A program made the translations under genes and the position numbers. Of a stretch of DNA of 64,000 bases, positions 21,296-33,815 are shown piece after piece. The notes below the pieces were generated by a model that saw only the letters and a list, made by a program, of their open reading frames with translations, searched no databases and was not told where the DNA came from. Numbering within the stretch: position 1 is the stretch's first letter; every line of letters starts with the position of its first letter. Source of the DNA: Cordylochernes scorpioides (Eukaryota > Arthropoda > Arachnida > Pseudoscorpiones > Chernetidae); assembly GCA_030710605.1 (NCBI GenBank), contig CP092879.1, positions 20,413,582-20,477,581 of the forward strand. The letters run 5' to 3'.

Positions 21296-21720
21296 ACTAA
21301 AATAAAATCTACACAATTATGGTATTCTTATTAAAAATGATCTGTTAACACCTACAAATGTACAATTGCATCTAGCCTAATACCTCTACAATATTTCAAC
21401 TGCAAATCATCTGTTAACATTCACAAATGTACAATTTACTAGAATTCTGTTATCGATACAATTATATGCCCAATTTATAGGCGCAATATTTTATCGATAC
21501 AAAATATCAATGTTCACTACAAGAGAAAACTTCACAATATTGATAATCATCACAAAGATCCAATAGCAAAACTTTACACAATCTCTAGTCGCCACAATTG
21601 AACAACTACTCACAGTCTGTTCTCAATAGAATTGTGTGTAGCCACACCCATAATATCACAAATATACTGATTATGTTTTCTCGAGAATAAAATAACCATC
21701 AACAATTTTACCATTGTGTT
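21296..21720. repeat. Minisatellite, right block, then AT-rich sequence
   Basis: Two or three further units (ACAAATGTACAATT) to about 21480; the remainder has no feature. Confidence 0.5.
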
Positions 21721-22026
21721 TTGCCTTCAGATACAATCTTATTTAACCAGTGTTTGCTGATTTATTTCATACTTCACCATAAAGATCAAGGACCAGTGTT
21801 ATTAAAGTATAAACGACTCTACCTGCCAGTAGAAAGAGCGCTACCACAGCCGATCTTGTTCCATCCGCCATCTTGGAGGCGTAGCAGCACCAGAGTGTAC
21901 CAGCTTCAGTAACTCCCCCTTGTTTACCATCCTTATTGATTCCCCATTCCACCACATTTCGTTTTAAATTAATACTTATTGGTTTGATAGCCAGTAAAAT
22001 ATAAATCACAATTAACAAAATTATAT

Positions 22027-22350
22027 ATTAAGAAAAAGGCATCTCCTTATCGTGCAACTGAAAGTTGCTGATGGCTGGCGCCATCTATCGGAATAAATAT
22101 CAACTATTCTCGTTGATTTTTAATTATTCCAGAATTGGCCAAATACCCATTCTTGATTAATCAAGAAAAGCTAACCACGGACGCGTTTCGGGCTGTTGGC
22201 CCTCATCATTTCTTGATTAATCAAGAATGGGTATTTGGCCAATTCTGGAATAATTAAAAATCAACGAGAATAGTTGATATTTATTCCGATAGATGGCGCC
22301 AGCCATCAGCAACTTTCAGTTGCACGATAAGGAGATGCCTTTTTCTTAAT
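22027..22350. repeat. Perfect palindrome: 142-bp arms, 40-nt hammerhead-like loop
   Basis: 22027-22168 and 22209-22350 are exact reverse complements as read by eye. On the minus strand the loop gives TGATGA (22208-22203), a GGGC/GCCC stem, GAAA (22189-22186), C-GC-G and GTC (22182-22180); the first core base (C of CTGATGA) is A. The arms would be the extension of helix I. Related decayed copies lie at 37285-37440 and 41520-41690. Right flank (to about 22420) also matches 37380-37440. Confidence 0.85.
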
Positions 22351-22419
22351 TTATGCACCTTATCCCAGTACAATGTTAAATTTGTACTATTTTTTCACAA
22401 AATTATATATATAAATGTA

Positions 22420-23436
22420 AAGACAAATGTCAATTTCTCTCGTCAAAACTAGGCGCCATCTATTAACCATCGCCGCAAACTAGCGGCCTCGGGTCGGTGA
22501 CAAAGTCACAACATATATATAGATGAAAATTTTTGCCGGGAGGACATTGATATAAAAAAGCAAAGGTAACACTTATGAAAAATTAAGGTTGACACACATT
22601 TCAGCTTATGAAAATGATTTTACCAATAAAACATCAATATATATAATGATTTAAATACAATTTTTGTTGCATCAATTTTAATTTTTTGTTTATATTTAAA
22701 AATAAAAAAGAAATCTCGTGTATTTTAATTAAGTTGAAAGAGACGAACTGTGAAATTCTTATATTATAATTCCCCAATTATGCCAAAGATATTGAGACAC
22801 AATGAGCCCAAACATATTCTATAAAATATATTCCACTAAGCTATATTCTTTATTGAAGATATCTATATAACGACACATATATTTAGCTACAACTAAGAAA
22901 TGTTTATAATAACCTACATACAGCTTTATTAAGACCACTGGTCTTATACAGATTCACCACAAGAAGGAAGCATAGATGAAGCTCTTATACTCCAGGCAGT
23001 GCAGAACCCATTAGTCTCCAGTTCCGACGCATATCCAGTGGATACAGAATTCACCGTACATAGGTTAGCATATCATTGAAAAGGCGAGTGTGGAATCAGC
23101 CGCGTTTTAATCTTTGCTTTCCTCATCCAAATGGACCACGACATTTGGCGATTCTATTAATCTACTCCGAACGGTGACTGCGGCATGGTAGAATTTATAT
23201 AAACCAAAGAGAAGACCTTGATCAAACATAATTATATTCATCCAGTTTTATACAAGTGTATTTGTCGACTATCGGATTGAGACAAGAATAAGTCGCCTAA
23301 GAGTTATTTTCTCTATTTCTCCAAGAAAAACCAACCAACATTTATATGCATGATTTCATCTTGTATTCTGCTATTACATAGATAGATATTAGATATAGAA
23401 GATTCTTCCTATAAGATATGTAGCAATTTAATAAAA
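22420..23436. other. Mostly AT-rich, one GC-richer stretch
   Basis: 22970-23200 has higher GC and a readable 34-codon segment (ending R-L-A-Y-H, stop at 23079) of unknown origin. The remainder shows no gene. Confidence 0.3.
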
Positions 23437-23743
23437 TGAAAGAAGACAAGTTTCTTTAATCACTTAACGACGCAAGCTTTCGGGCAAAAACCCTTCAACA
23501 GGCAAGCTAAAGCATAAATACGACACTATGAACGTAGATACTAATGGCTGAAGTGAATATACATACACATATTATTTACATATCTATAGCAAAGAAACAT
23601 GCAAATAAGTAATTTAACGGTTTGTAAATAATAATCATAGAGGCTAAATTTTCAAAGATATGCAAATTCATAGCCGGAGGCAGGAAATATTAGTGAAGTA
23701 TATGATATGGTTGATATGGAGTTAAAGTATATAAATGAGAAAA
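23437..23743 (-). other. PLE-2 3' tail with hammerhead-like motif
   Basis: Minus strand, about 23511-23470: CTGTTGA, AGGG/TGCCC stem, CGAAAGCTTGC and GTC, then a TTAAAGAAAC tail. A6 of the hammerhead core is T. Identical in the inverted tail at 36474-36510. Confidence 0.55.
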
Positions 23744-24157
23744 TTACATAAAGGCCAGAAGAGCATGATAAGCGTCGGGGAGGTCAATTTCACGGTTGAT
23801 ACTGTTCTGTTTATCGGATTCTATGGATTCTAGTATAAGTCTTTGGTGTTGGTTGTGATTGTACTTGTAATGTATGGTGGAGTGTTTGGTGTTAAAGGAA
23901 TGGCCTGTATTTTGTATATGCTGATATAGGAGGGATCTGGAGTCATGGTTAGAGATGTTACGGGAATGCTCAGACATTCTGATGGCTACAGTCCTACCCG
24001 TCTCGCCTACGTAAGTGGCGGAGCATTGCTCACAGGAGACGGAATAAACTGCGCCAACAGAACGGAGGGTATCTGGGGGGGACAAGGGGCTTGGTGTGAG
24101 GGTGACGTAGGGATGTGAGAAGGTTGGGGGAGTTCTTATGAAAGGTGCGGATACCAT
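23744..24157 (-). pseudogene. PLE-2 GIY-YIG endonuclease domain
   Basis: V-Y-S-V-S-C-E-Q-C then Y-V-G-E-T-G-R-T and a C-terminal S-I-N-R-E-I-D-L-P-D-A-Y. Nickase domain of Penelope-type elements. This section is open and well preserved, but it is disconnected from the RT by frame damage between 24157 and 24424. Confidence 0.85.
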
Positions 24158-24423
24158 ATGATTTGAGACTTCTGGCTATATCAACTGTGGAGGGGGAATA
24201 GGGGAGGAAACATAATGATCTATAGGTTGTAGGTGGCATGGGGGGGGGGGTTGGTGTATATGTATATCTATTGATAAATGTGAGAGGGAAAGATGCTTCA
24301 GAGAGGTGTGATATGATGCGATTTCTTTCAATAATTCTAAAAATGTCTAGGGAACAGTGGGTGTAGATTATTCTGGTAAGGGTTTTAGCAATATTGATTT
24401 TATGAGAGGTTGGGCAGTGTGAA

Positions 24424-24919
24424 TTAAAATGAGTGTAACTGAGGGGGCATTGTTTTTTTATAATAAACTGTAGTGTGGTATGTGGATGAGGTACGGATAA
24501 TTAATATATCCAGGAAAGGAATAACATGGTTGGATTCTGTCTCTAGGGTAAAGGAAATGTTATGGTTAAAACTATTAAGAGTTGACAAAATGGTGCTTTC
24601 CTGACCTTTCTTGCATATGCAAAAAACATCGTCTATGTATCGGCGCCACAACTGAATATCTGAGGGGAGGGTACGGGTGATCCAGTGATCTACTTGTAAC
24701 ATAACTATTTCGGCTACAATGGAGGATAGAGGGCTGCCCATCGGGGACTCCTTGATCTATCTGAAGTGGTCCTGTAAGAAGGTAAACGTGTTCATATTTA
24801 AACATATTTTTGTAAGTTGAATTATAGGTGAGGATGTGTGGGAGTCAATGTTCTGCGAGTTAAGAAACTGTATTAAACTGTCTATGATAAGTTCGTGAGG
24901 AAGACTGAGGTAAAGGGAG
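24424..24919 (-). pseudogene. PLE-2 reverse transcriptase, C-terminal part
   Basis: Includes G-S-P-L-S-S-I-V-A-E-I-V, catalytic W-R-R-Y-I-D-D-V-F-C-I with both Asp present, and F-T-L-E-T-E...F-L-D-I-L. Continues upstream to the Gypsy-1 insertion at 24919. A frameshift lies near 24740. Confidence 0.85.
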
Positions 24920-25058
24920 TTTAGAGAGCCGCTTTAATTCATGACGCAACGCTAGATTTATATACTACTTTATTATTAAAACAATTAGCTTTTTATACAA
25001 AATAAAATTCAAAAGATGATGATAAGAAATTAAAAGAATATTAATATCATACATAACA
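24920..25058 (-). repeat. Gypsy-1 3' LTR
   Basis: Reads TGTTATGTATG... on the minus strand and ends at ...CTCTCTAAA; the last one or two bases of the TG...CA pair seem lost on the left side. Matches 29316-29382 joined to 35118-35192. Confidence 0.85.
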
Positions 25059-25204
25059 ACTCCTCCCTCTTAGCCAAAGATAACTTAATTTTCAAAAAAC
25101 GATGGAGGTTTCCTTATTCTTAAGGATCTTTTCAACACAGGCTTTGGGGTTCCTTCTGAAGAATCAGTTTCTTGAACAGCCGGGGGTTTTTCAATCTCAG
25201 TTGT

Positions 25205-25560
25205 CACTTGAGGGGAAACTCCGCCTTTGCCGGTCCCAAGCCCGGATGAAAAAGGAGGAGGGGGAGCAGTAACAAGCTCGCTAAAAAACCTGGGCTCAGC
25301 TGGCCCGGCTGATAGTACCCTGTAAGGGCTCCTAATCCAGGGATACAGGATGAGCAGCGTTTGTACTCCATGTTAGGAGCGGTAGCACATGGCGTCTGTT
25401 CCTCATGTCAGAGGCGGCCATTTCTTTTGGAGCTAAGTCGGCCTGCCACTGAGTACTCGTAGTGCTCCCAGTCTTAATGACAAAGGCAGACGCATTTTAC
25501 TTTACCCAATCATGATGGTTGTCAAAAGACACCATCAAAAATCTCAAGCTTTACAAGCTT
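25205..25560 (-). repeat. Dispersed repeat, copy 1 (inverted to 30180-30440)
   Basis: About 350 bp, with CCGGGCCAGCTGAGCCCAGG and a C/T-rich run on the minus strand. It lies between the integrase end and the purine tract of Gypsy-1. The second copy, in opposite orientation, has an internal deletion of about 100 bp. Family unknown. Confidence 0.6.
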
Positions 25561-25566
25561 GATACC

Positions 25567-28360
25567 TTAGTGTGATTGAGTGGAGATAAGAAAGAAGAAG
25601 ACTTGAGGGGTCGATGATGTAGATTGTAAGGCTTCACTTTCCCCACAGCTCCTAACTTGATCTAAATGCTGGCTCAATAATTTTCCATCCTCAGTTTCCA
25701 CTTTAATTGACACTGGTCCAGTTTTCTCGGACACAACGGCAGGTAACCATCTGTAACCATGGTATCCTCTGGCCATAATTTCCTGTCCTTCTTCCACCTC
25801 TCTATGTGGTTTCCAATTCTTCATGAATTTATCTTCCTGTCTGTTTCTTCCCTCAGAAATACTTTCCGGATGAAATTTTTCAACAATAGTTTTCAAATTT
25901 CTATTCATTAATAACCGAGCTGGGGATTTCCGAGTTGTGCTATTTACCGCTATTCTCATTGTCAACAAGGACCTAGCCAACCTGATTGACCAATTTACTC
26001 TGCTATTCTTCCTAAGCAGATTTTTTAATGTTTGAATAGCTCTTTCTACTTGCCCATTTGATGCCGCATGATACGGAGCACACAAGATGTGTCTAATGCC
26101 ATTCCTTTTTAGGAAGGTCTTAAAAACTTCAGATGTAAATGAAGTCCCATTGTCCGTAACGATCACATCCGGCAACCCATGAGTTGCAAACATTTCCCTC
26201 ATGGCATTAACAGTAATCTCAGCAGATGTCGATGCTACGATCTTCGCTTCTTTCCACTTAGAATACGCATCCACGGCAACAAGAATTAATTTGCCTTGAA
26301 AAGGACCAGCATGATCGATATGTAACCTTGACCAAGGTCTTGAAGGCCAAATCCAAGGGTAGATATTAGTCTTTGGAGGATCATGTCCACAAGACAAACA
26401 GACTCTACAACTCAATATCAATTTTCTATGTCTTTATCCATACTTGGCCACCAGCATAATCCTCGAGCCAATGCCTTCGTACCCACAATATCAACATGGG
26501 TATCATGCAATAGATTTAAAATATATTTTCTTAATTTTTCCGGAACTATAACTCTGCTCCCCCACAATAAGCAATCATTGTAAACAGATATGTCACTAGA
26601 CTTTGTAAAATACTCTTTATATTTATCCTCAAAATTTCTAGCAGGCCACCCATGCATTGCCCAAAATTTAATTCTAGATAGAATTGGGTCTTTACCAGTC
26701 ACTCTCGCAACCTCCGAAGCGCTAATAGCAGCATATTCTGATTCAATAAAAAATACCTCCGGTAGGTTTGGAATTTGGCTTTGTGACTCATTTAATGGCA
26801 GTCTGCTCAGTGCGTCCACATTTCCATTTTTATTTCCTGGTTTATATTCTATGGTATATGTATATGCAGATAGAGTTAGACACCATCTCATCATGCGAGG
26901 CGATAGTACTTGTGGTATCGGCTTGTTCGGGTTGAAAAGACCAACTAGAGGTTTATGGTCTGTTACAATTTTGAATTTTCTCCCCAGAAGATACTGCTAA
27001 AACTTAGAAACAGCAAAAATAACTGCCAAAGCCTCTCTATCGATTACCGCATATCTTCTCTCAGTTTTATTTAAAGTTCGGGAGGCAAACACAACTGGCC
27101 TTTTAATACCATGGTCTATTTGCGACAAAATGACTCCAACGCCATACTCCGACGCATCACAGTTGACCCAAATAGGAAGATCTTCATTAAAATGTGCTAA
27201 AACAGACTTAGAACTAATCAAGTATTTAGCCTCTTATATTATTCAGAAACCTCTCATAATAATTAAGAAGTCCAAGAAAGGACATCAATTCCTTTTTATC
27301 CGAAGGTGGTCTAGCATATTTTATAGCTCTTAATTTCTTATCGGATGGCCGTATTCCTTTTGATCAATAATCATTCCTAGAAATTCGATTTCTGGAACAT
27401 AAAATTTGGATTTTTCTCTTTTAAGACGAAGTCCAGATTCTCTGAAGCGTAGCAGTACCTTTTCAGTTTTTCTCTTAAGATCATCACAATCTCTTCCTGA
27501 AATCAGGACATCATCTAAATATACTGCAACTCCATCAATTCCACTCAGAAGATTATCAATAAATCTCTGGAGTGTTCCCACGGCTGAATTTAAGCCAAAA
27601 GGAAGACGCTTCACCTTATATAATCCTCTAGGTGTATTAATAGCGAGACTTTCTGCAGAAGTTTCATCCACTTTTAACTGCTGATATGCTTTAGCCATAT
27701 CCAAATTAGTAAACACTCTGCCACCTCTCAATCTATCCAAAAGTTGCGGAATTGTGGGCAGTGGGTATTTATCAGAATCACTATACAAATTTACTGCAAT
27801 TTTTTAATCGTGGCATATTCTTATAGTGCCGTCATTCTTTAGGACCGTCACAATTGGTGATGCCCATTTGGTATATTTAACCGGTTCAATAACTCCTTGC
27901 TCTTCCAGGGATTTTAATTTTTCATCTACTAGATCTTTCAGAGCAAATGGCACGGTTCTGGCCTTAACAAATTTGGGTTATGCATTCTCAGGAATGTCAA
28001 TATGGATCAAAGGTCCGTTATAGGCATCAATTTCTTGTTTAAATACTTCTTCAAATTCAGAAGAAAAGGGATTTGTTTCAATATGATTCAAAAAGTTTAT
28101 CTTCAGGCGAAACGCTCTTTATATAAACCACTGCCTTCCCAGAATGTTAGGACCCAGACCATCAGCCACTAAGAGATTGATAATATTTTAAAACCATTTG
28201 TTACTTTTGCTTTAACAAAAAGCTTTCCCAAAATCTTGACGCGACTTGACGACCATGTCTTTAACAGCACCTCAGATTTCTCAAGTTGGGTTACTTTCCA
28301 ATATTTTAAAAATGTTTCTTTATTTAGTAATGAGTATGCACTTCCTGAATCTATAAGCAT
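25567..28360 (-). pseudogene. Gypsy-1 pol (protease, RT, RNase H, integrase)
   Basis: Protease at 28360-28169 (L-I-D-S-G-S-A, active-site D-S-G). RT at about 28020-27330 with L-D-M-A-K-A-Y-Q-Q, P-F-G-L and the catalytic Y-L-D-D. RNase H at 27221-26997 (V-N-C-D-A-S-E-Y-G). Integrase zinc finger in 26894-26418 (H-D-T-H, with the C-X2-C at the start of the next frame), core in 26421-25567 with D-H-A-G-P-F, T-D-N-G-T-S-F and N-G-Q-V-E-R-A. Domain order is that of Ty3/Gypsy. At least four frame breaks: encoded polyprotein is dead. Confidence 0.88.
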
Positions 28361-28386
28361 TGATACGTCATGATTATCCTATTTTT

Positions 28387-29226
28387 CCATTATGTAAAAA
28401 GGATTATTTGAACTTTCAGTTCCAAGACAGTGTAGGTATGTAACGCTATTACTTCTATGCAAGTATTCAAATTTTTTACTCTAGTCAGACATGCCTTCTG
28501 AAGATTACCAATTTTTCCACATTTGAAGCATTTTGAATTTCTGAATTTGCATATATGAGGCAAATGATTTCCTTTACATCGCATACAAATAATTTTCTTA
28601 TTTAATCCTTTCGAAATTCTATTGAATTCAGTTTGCTTTTCGATTTAAAATTAAATGGATCACCCTTATTAGCTTTCTTTAATATATTTACATCAGGAGT
28701 CGCCTCCATCAAAACACTAGCATTCGCACTTGCCGACTCATCACATAGTGCTATATTTATGGCTTTTTCCAAAGTCAAAACTGTTTCAGATAATAATCTC
28801 TTTACAAGCGAAACTTTTCTCAATCCACATACCAATCTGTCTCTCAAACGATCATCCAAATCAATAAACTCACAGTTTTCACTCAATCTTCTTAATTCTG
28901 CTACATAGGAAGCAATCGATTCATTACCTTGATTATGTTTGTTAAAATGGTAGCGCTGGACTATTACATTGGGTTTAGGGCAAAAATGTCCAGTCAGTAT
29001 ATTGAGTATTTCTTCATAATCTACGTGAGCTAAATCTTTTGGCGCGGCCAATGACCTTGCCAATGCGTAAGAGTTCAGGGCCTATTAAAGTAAGAAAAAT
29101 GGCTTTTTTCTGCGTGAATTTTTTAATTCCATTTGCCAAGAAAAAGAAGATCATTCTCTCCACGTATGTTGCCCACTTCTCTGGCTTAAAAGGATCAAAA
29201 TTTTTAATATTCCCGAAACTTGCCAT
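28387..29226 (-). pseudogene. Gypsy-1 gag
   Basis: Starts at ATG 29226 (M-A-S-F-G-N-I). A frameshift near 29030-29060 leads to a capsid-like retrotrans_gag region (Y-H-F-N-K-H-N-Q-G-N-E-S-I, L-R-R-L-S-E-N-C-E-F) and, at 28580-28490, zinc-knuckle Cys residues (C-K-F...C-F-K-C-G-K). Structural protein of the element's particle. Confidence 0.8.
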
Positions 29227-29315
29227 TCTTTAAAAATTAAAGTTTAGTTTAGTTTAAAAATTAGCTCTTAGATTACTTTACCTTAAACATTTTTTTTCTC
29301 GTCACCAATTTATTA

Positions 29316-29382
29316 TGTTTAGAGAGCCGCTTTAATTCATGACGCAACGCTAGATTTACATACTACTTTATTATTAAAACAA
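29316..29382 (-). repeat. Gypsy-1 5' LTR, inner half
   Basis: 67 bp matching the left LTR, broken exactly after AAAACAA by the Helitron; the other half is 35118-35192. Next to it on the minus strand is TTGGTGACGAG, probable primer-binding region. Confidence 0.85.
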
Positions 29383-29449
29383 CTAGCCGAGTGACCCGGG
29401 CAACGCCCCGGGTTTACTCGAAGGGCCCGCAGGTGAGAAACTATAGGCA

Positions 29450-30655
29450 TTGGTTCCTATGCCTAAAAAATTATTTAAAATGAAAAAAGAAGAAAAATAC
29501 TAACAAATCAGAAAATAAAAGTGCAATCAACACATCTACACTACTTCAAGAACATGAGAGCACATGCACTGTGTAACCATACGTGTACCATTCGTAAAGA
29601 CCCTGCTTAGGATTAAAATATCTCCGAAGCATAACAATACAACCAACTTATGTTTGCTAAGCAATTTCAGGAAAGAAACTATAGGCATTAGTTGAAGAGT
29701 TTAAATAAATATATTTTGAGTGAAAAAATGACACAAATCAGCAAATAAAATTGCAAAAAATGCTACTATATCGCAGATAAGACAATATATAAAAGGAATG
29801 AAAATATTTAAAGGACCTCATTAAAACTACATTTCTAGTTTTATATATACAATATAACCTCGATAATTCGACCATGTTTTGTTGTCTTGACCTACAGCCT
29901 ATCATATAACAAAGTGTAATTCAACACTATCGATAATTTGACCATTTTAAATTTCAACAATTGTTTGTTGCTCAAATATAACTTCACTGCTAAAAAGGTA
30001 TTACAGAGAAAATGGCTGACATTGTAAATGTACAAAATGTATGTATAGAGCAGGGGAATAATAAATAAAGACAAAAATCAAATTAATTGATAATAAATAG
30101 ATTATTGCCAAAAAAAAAAATACAAAAAATATGTTTTTTCTCCTTTCTTATCTTCACTCAATCATATTAGAGTGTCAAGCTTGTAAATCTTGAAATTAAC
30201 AACCATCACGATTGGGTGAAGTAGAATGCGTCTGCCTTTGTCATCAAGACTGGGAGCACTACTCAGTGGCAGGCCACTGACTTAGCTCCAAAAGAATGTA
30301 TCCCTTGATTAGGAGCCCTTACAAGGTACTATCAGCCGGGCCAGCTGAGCCCAGGTTTTTTTTAGTGAGCTTGTTACTGCTCCCCCTCCTCCTTTTTCAT
30401 CCTGGCTTGGGACCGGCAAAGGCGGAGTTTTTTTCTTTCAGGTGAGAAACTTTAGGCATTGGTGAAAAGTGTAAATATATATTCTGGAAATGAAAAAAAA
30501 GGATAAAATAAATCAGAATATAAATTTACAAACTATATTTCAGAGGAGACGATTTATAATAGGAATTCATTTAAATGACCTCATTAAAAACTACATTTTA
30601 TATATACTTGGGTTCAACTTTACATGTATGCTATCCAAAGTTCGCACACTTGAAA
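29450..30655. other. Helitron-1 AT-rich unit sequence
   Basis: Diverged single units of the repeat below (GAAACTATAGGCATTGGT and ATATTTTGGAAATGAAAAAA themes) around copy 2 of the dispersed repeat. No coding sequence. Confidence 0.5.
30180..30440 (+). repeat. Dispersed repeat, copy 2
   Basis: Plus-strand counterpart of 25205-25560, sharing ATGCGTCTGCCTTTGTCAT and CCGGGCCAGCTGAGCCCAGG, with an internal deletion. Confidence 0.6.
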
Positions 30656-32290
30656 AAGTCACATAAAGTCGTCTGTGCGTAAACACAGGCTCTTGTAGCA
30701 AAGGTTTGGCCTTGAGCCCTCTTTATAGTCATATATTTCAGACATTATACAGTGTGTTCAACTTTGGGTACTGTCAGTATATGTGCTTCAAGGACATGAG
30801 AGCACATGCGCTAGAACACCATACCTGTTCCATCGCAAAGATCCTATAGGCATTGGTGAAAGTGTAAATAAATATTTTGGAAATGAAAAAAAATTGCAGA
30901 TATGACAACATATTAAAGGAATAAATTCATTTTAAAGACCTCATTAAAACATAAAGTCGTCTGTGCGTAAACACAGGCTCTTGTAGCAAAGGTTTGGCCT
31001 TGAGCCCTCTTTATAGTCATATATTTCAGACATTATACAGTGTGTTCAACTTTGGGTAGTGTCAGTATATGTGCTTCAAGGACATGAGAGCACATGCGCT
31101 AGAACATCATACCTGTTCCATCGCAAAGATCCTATAGGCATTGGTGAAAGTGTAAATAAATATTTTGGAAATGAAAAAAAAATTGCAGATATGACAACAT
31201 ATTAAAGGAATAAATTCATTTAAAAGACCTCATTAAAAACAACAATTCTATATTTTTATATATACAATATAATCTAATTAATTCAGCACACGATAATTCG
31301 ACCATTTTTGGATGTCTCGACCTACGGCCTATCATATGACAAACTAATTCACTCTTTCGATAATTCAACTATTTTGGAAAATCAAATTTCAACAGTTGAT
31401 ATTTGTCTAAAACCCCTATTATTAACAACATATTAGACTGCAGAGTGCAAAAATGTAGAAAAGTGTATGCATATAATTGTATGCATATATTTGTATTTGT
31501 ATTTTGTATTTGGCCTTGAGCCCTCTTTATAGTCATATATTTCAGACATTATACAGTGTGTTCAACTTTGGGTACTGTCAGTATATGTGCTTCAAGGACA
31601 TGAGAGCACATGCGCTAGAACACCATACCTGTTCCATCGCAAAGATCCTATAGGCATTGGTGAAAGTGTAAATAAATATTTTGGAAATGAAAAAAAATTG
31701 AAGATATGACAACATATTAAAGGAATAATTTCATTTAAAAGACCTCATTAAAAACATAAAGTCGTCTGTGCGTAAACACAGGCTCTTGTAGCAAAGGTTT
31801 GGCCTTGAGCCCTCTTTATAGTCATATATTTCAGACATTATACAGTGTGTTCAACTTTGGGTACTGTCAGTATATGTGCTTCAAGGACATGAGAGCACAT
31901 GCGCTAGAACACCATACCTGTTCCATCGCAAAGATCCTATAGGCATTGGTGAAAGTGTAAATAAATATTTTGGAAATGAAAAAAAATTGCAGATATGACA
32001 ACATATTAAAGGAATAAATTCATTTAAAAGACCTCATTAAAAACAACAATTCTATATTTTTATATATACAATATAATCTAATTAATTCAACACACGATAA
32101 TTCGACATTTTTGGATGTCTCGACCTACGGCCTATCATATGACAAACTAATTCGACACTTTCGATAATTCAACTATTTTGGAAAATCAAATTTCAACAGT
32201 TGATATTTGTCTAAAACCCCTATTATTAACAACATATTAGACTGCAGAGTGCAAAAATGTAGAAAAGTGTATGTATATAATTGTATGCAT
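30655..32290. repeat. Higher-order tandem repeat inside Helitron-1
   Basis: A unit of about 289 bp starting ATAAAGTCGTCTGTGCG occurs at 30661, 30950 and 31757, and in part at 31510. It is embedded in an approximately 804-bp higher-order period that also includes a second module (CGACCTACGGCCTATCATATG at about 31319 and 32121). Copies are 97-99% alike by eye. Confidence 0.8.
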
Positions 32291-32579
32291 ATATTTGTAT
32301 GTAAATAATTGTATGCAAATAATTGTATGTATAGATCAATGAGTAAAATAATTTTTTTTTTTGCTTATCCCTAGTACACGTGGTACAGGCCTTGATAATC
32401 ATGGTGGGTAGAGTAGGCGACTGCTTTAACTGTAAGTACACCACATGTCTAAACATGTGAAAAGCAGTTCGACTTTGCATTTACAAATGTGCCAGAGCCC
32501 CGTTTGATTACTTGCGCTTGCTGGTGGGGTTGGACTTTTGCAAGAATCGGAAGCCATTGGAGCATTTTTTTTTTCAGAA

Positions 32580-32660
32580 AAAGTGCCCAATGCGGGAATC
32601 GAACCCGGGTCGTAGCGGTCGAAAACCAACGGCTTAGACCATCCTTCCACCAACCCCCAG
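32580..32660 (-). pseudogene. tRNA-like sequence, possibly Glu(TTC)
   Basis: Minus strand shows an A-box-like GGATGGTCTAAGCC, loop TTTTCGA and an exact T-arm/B-box CCCGGGTTCGATTCCCG. The acceptor stem is poor. Located in Helitron-1. Confidence 0.45.
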
Positions 32661-33299
32661 TAAAATAAGTAAGTAAAAAGAAGACCAAAAATAAGTGATA
32701 ATAATTTATTGAATAACAAATAAAATTAAAAATCTTTCAGGTGAAAAATTATAGGCATTGGTAAAAAAGTAAACAAGAGAAATAGCAATTGGGGTTTTGT
32801 GTCTGCGGCGAGTCATATTAGCACGCCTAGCTGTTAGGGGAGTGAGTCTTCCACGGCCTTTTCGAGGCATGACAGAAGACGCTGAAAAAAAAAAGGTAAA
32901 ATAAGAACCAAGCAAAGGAAAACTATAAAACTGAAAGCCAGGACAGGCATAAAAAGAAAATTCCAAGCATGTGAGGAAACAATTGATGAAAAAAAAAAAA
33001 GGATTCCAAAAAAATACTGCAAAAAAGAAACCAGACACAAAAAGCAACAATTGGGTACACAAATACAGCATCAGCCTATTTATGAGAAGAAAAAAAACGA
33101 CAGACACAGAAATGGAGCTAAATTTAAATGAAAAACTATAACAGATCAAGTAATCAAATCAGGCATTATGAAAGATACGGTAAAAAAGAAAATCAGACAC
33201 AAAAATCAGACAAAAGAATAAATGAGATTTTATTCTTTAGTTCATTTATTAAATAAGACACAAAAATGGAGCTAAATTCAAATGAAAAACTATAACAAA

Positions 33300-33455
33300 T
33301 TAATAAAAAAAAATAAGACCTAATCCAAATGTCACCATCATCAGACAAAAGAAAAAATGAGATTTTATTCTTTAGTTCATTTATTCTTTTGTCTGATGCT
33401 GTTGCTGAAACGTCACACACTATTAAATTATTTGGATTAGGTCTTATTAATGAGA
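33300..33455. repeat. Small inverted repeat with GAAACGTC
   Basis: AAGACCTAATCCAAAT (33318) and ATTTGGATTAGGTCTT (33431) pair, as do CAGACAAAAG and CTTTTGTCTG. The right arm reads CTGATGCTGTTGCTGAAACGTC, again hammerhead-like wording. Confidence 0.5.
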
Positions 33456-33779
33456 AAAAAAAAGATGCCAAAGAGAGATGAAAAGATGCCAAAAAAGATA
33501 ACCAGATACAAAAATTGTGCTAAATTCAAATGAAAAACTATAACAAACACTTATAAAAGATAATTATTATAGAATAAAAGTAATAATTCAATCTACAATT
33601 CGAAAAATAATATAACCTCAGCCTATTTATGAGAAAAAAAAACGTTGCCAAAGACATTAGGAAAGATACTGCAAATAGAAAACATACACAAAAATTGAGC
33701 TCTATTTAAATGAAAAACTATAACAAAGTACTTACAAATTATAATCATAAACAAATGAATCAGAAATATATATTATAAA

Positions 33780-33815
33780 TAGCGAACCCGGCCACGCGTT
33801 GCTGTGGCTAAATTG
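33780..33815 (-). mobile_element. Degenerate Helitron 3' end
   Basis: Minus strand: hairpin GCCAC...GTGGC followed by CGGGTTCGCTAT, one base off CTAG. A possible nested or older Helitron end. Confidence 0.35.

Noticed and set aside
32706..33492. 147- and 99-codon hydrophobic minus ORFs
   Set aside because: Phe/Ser/Leu-rich translations of A-rich Helitron-1 sequence and of an inverted repeat; no homology recognised.
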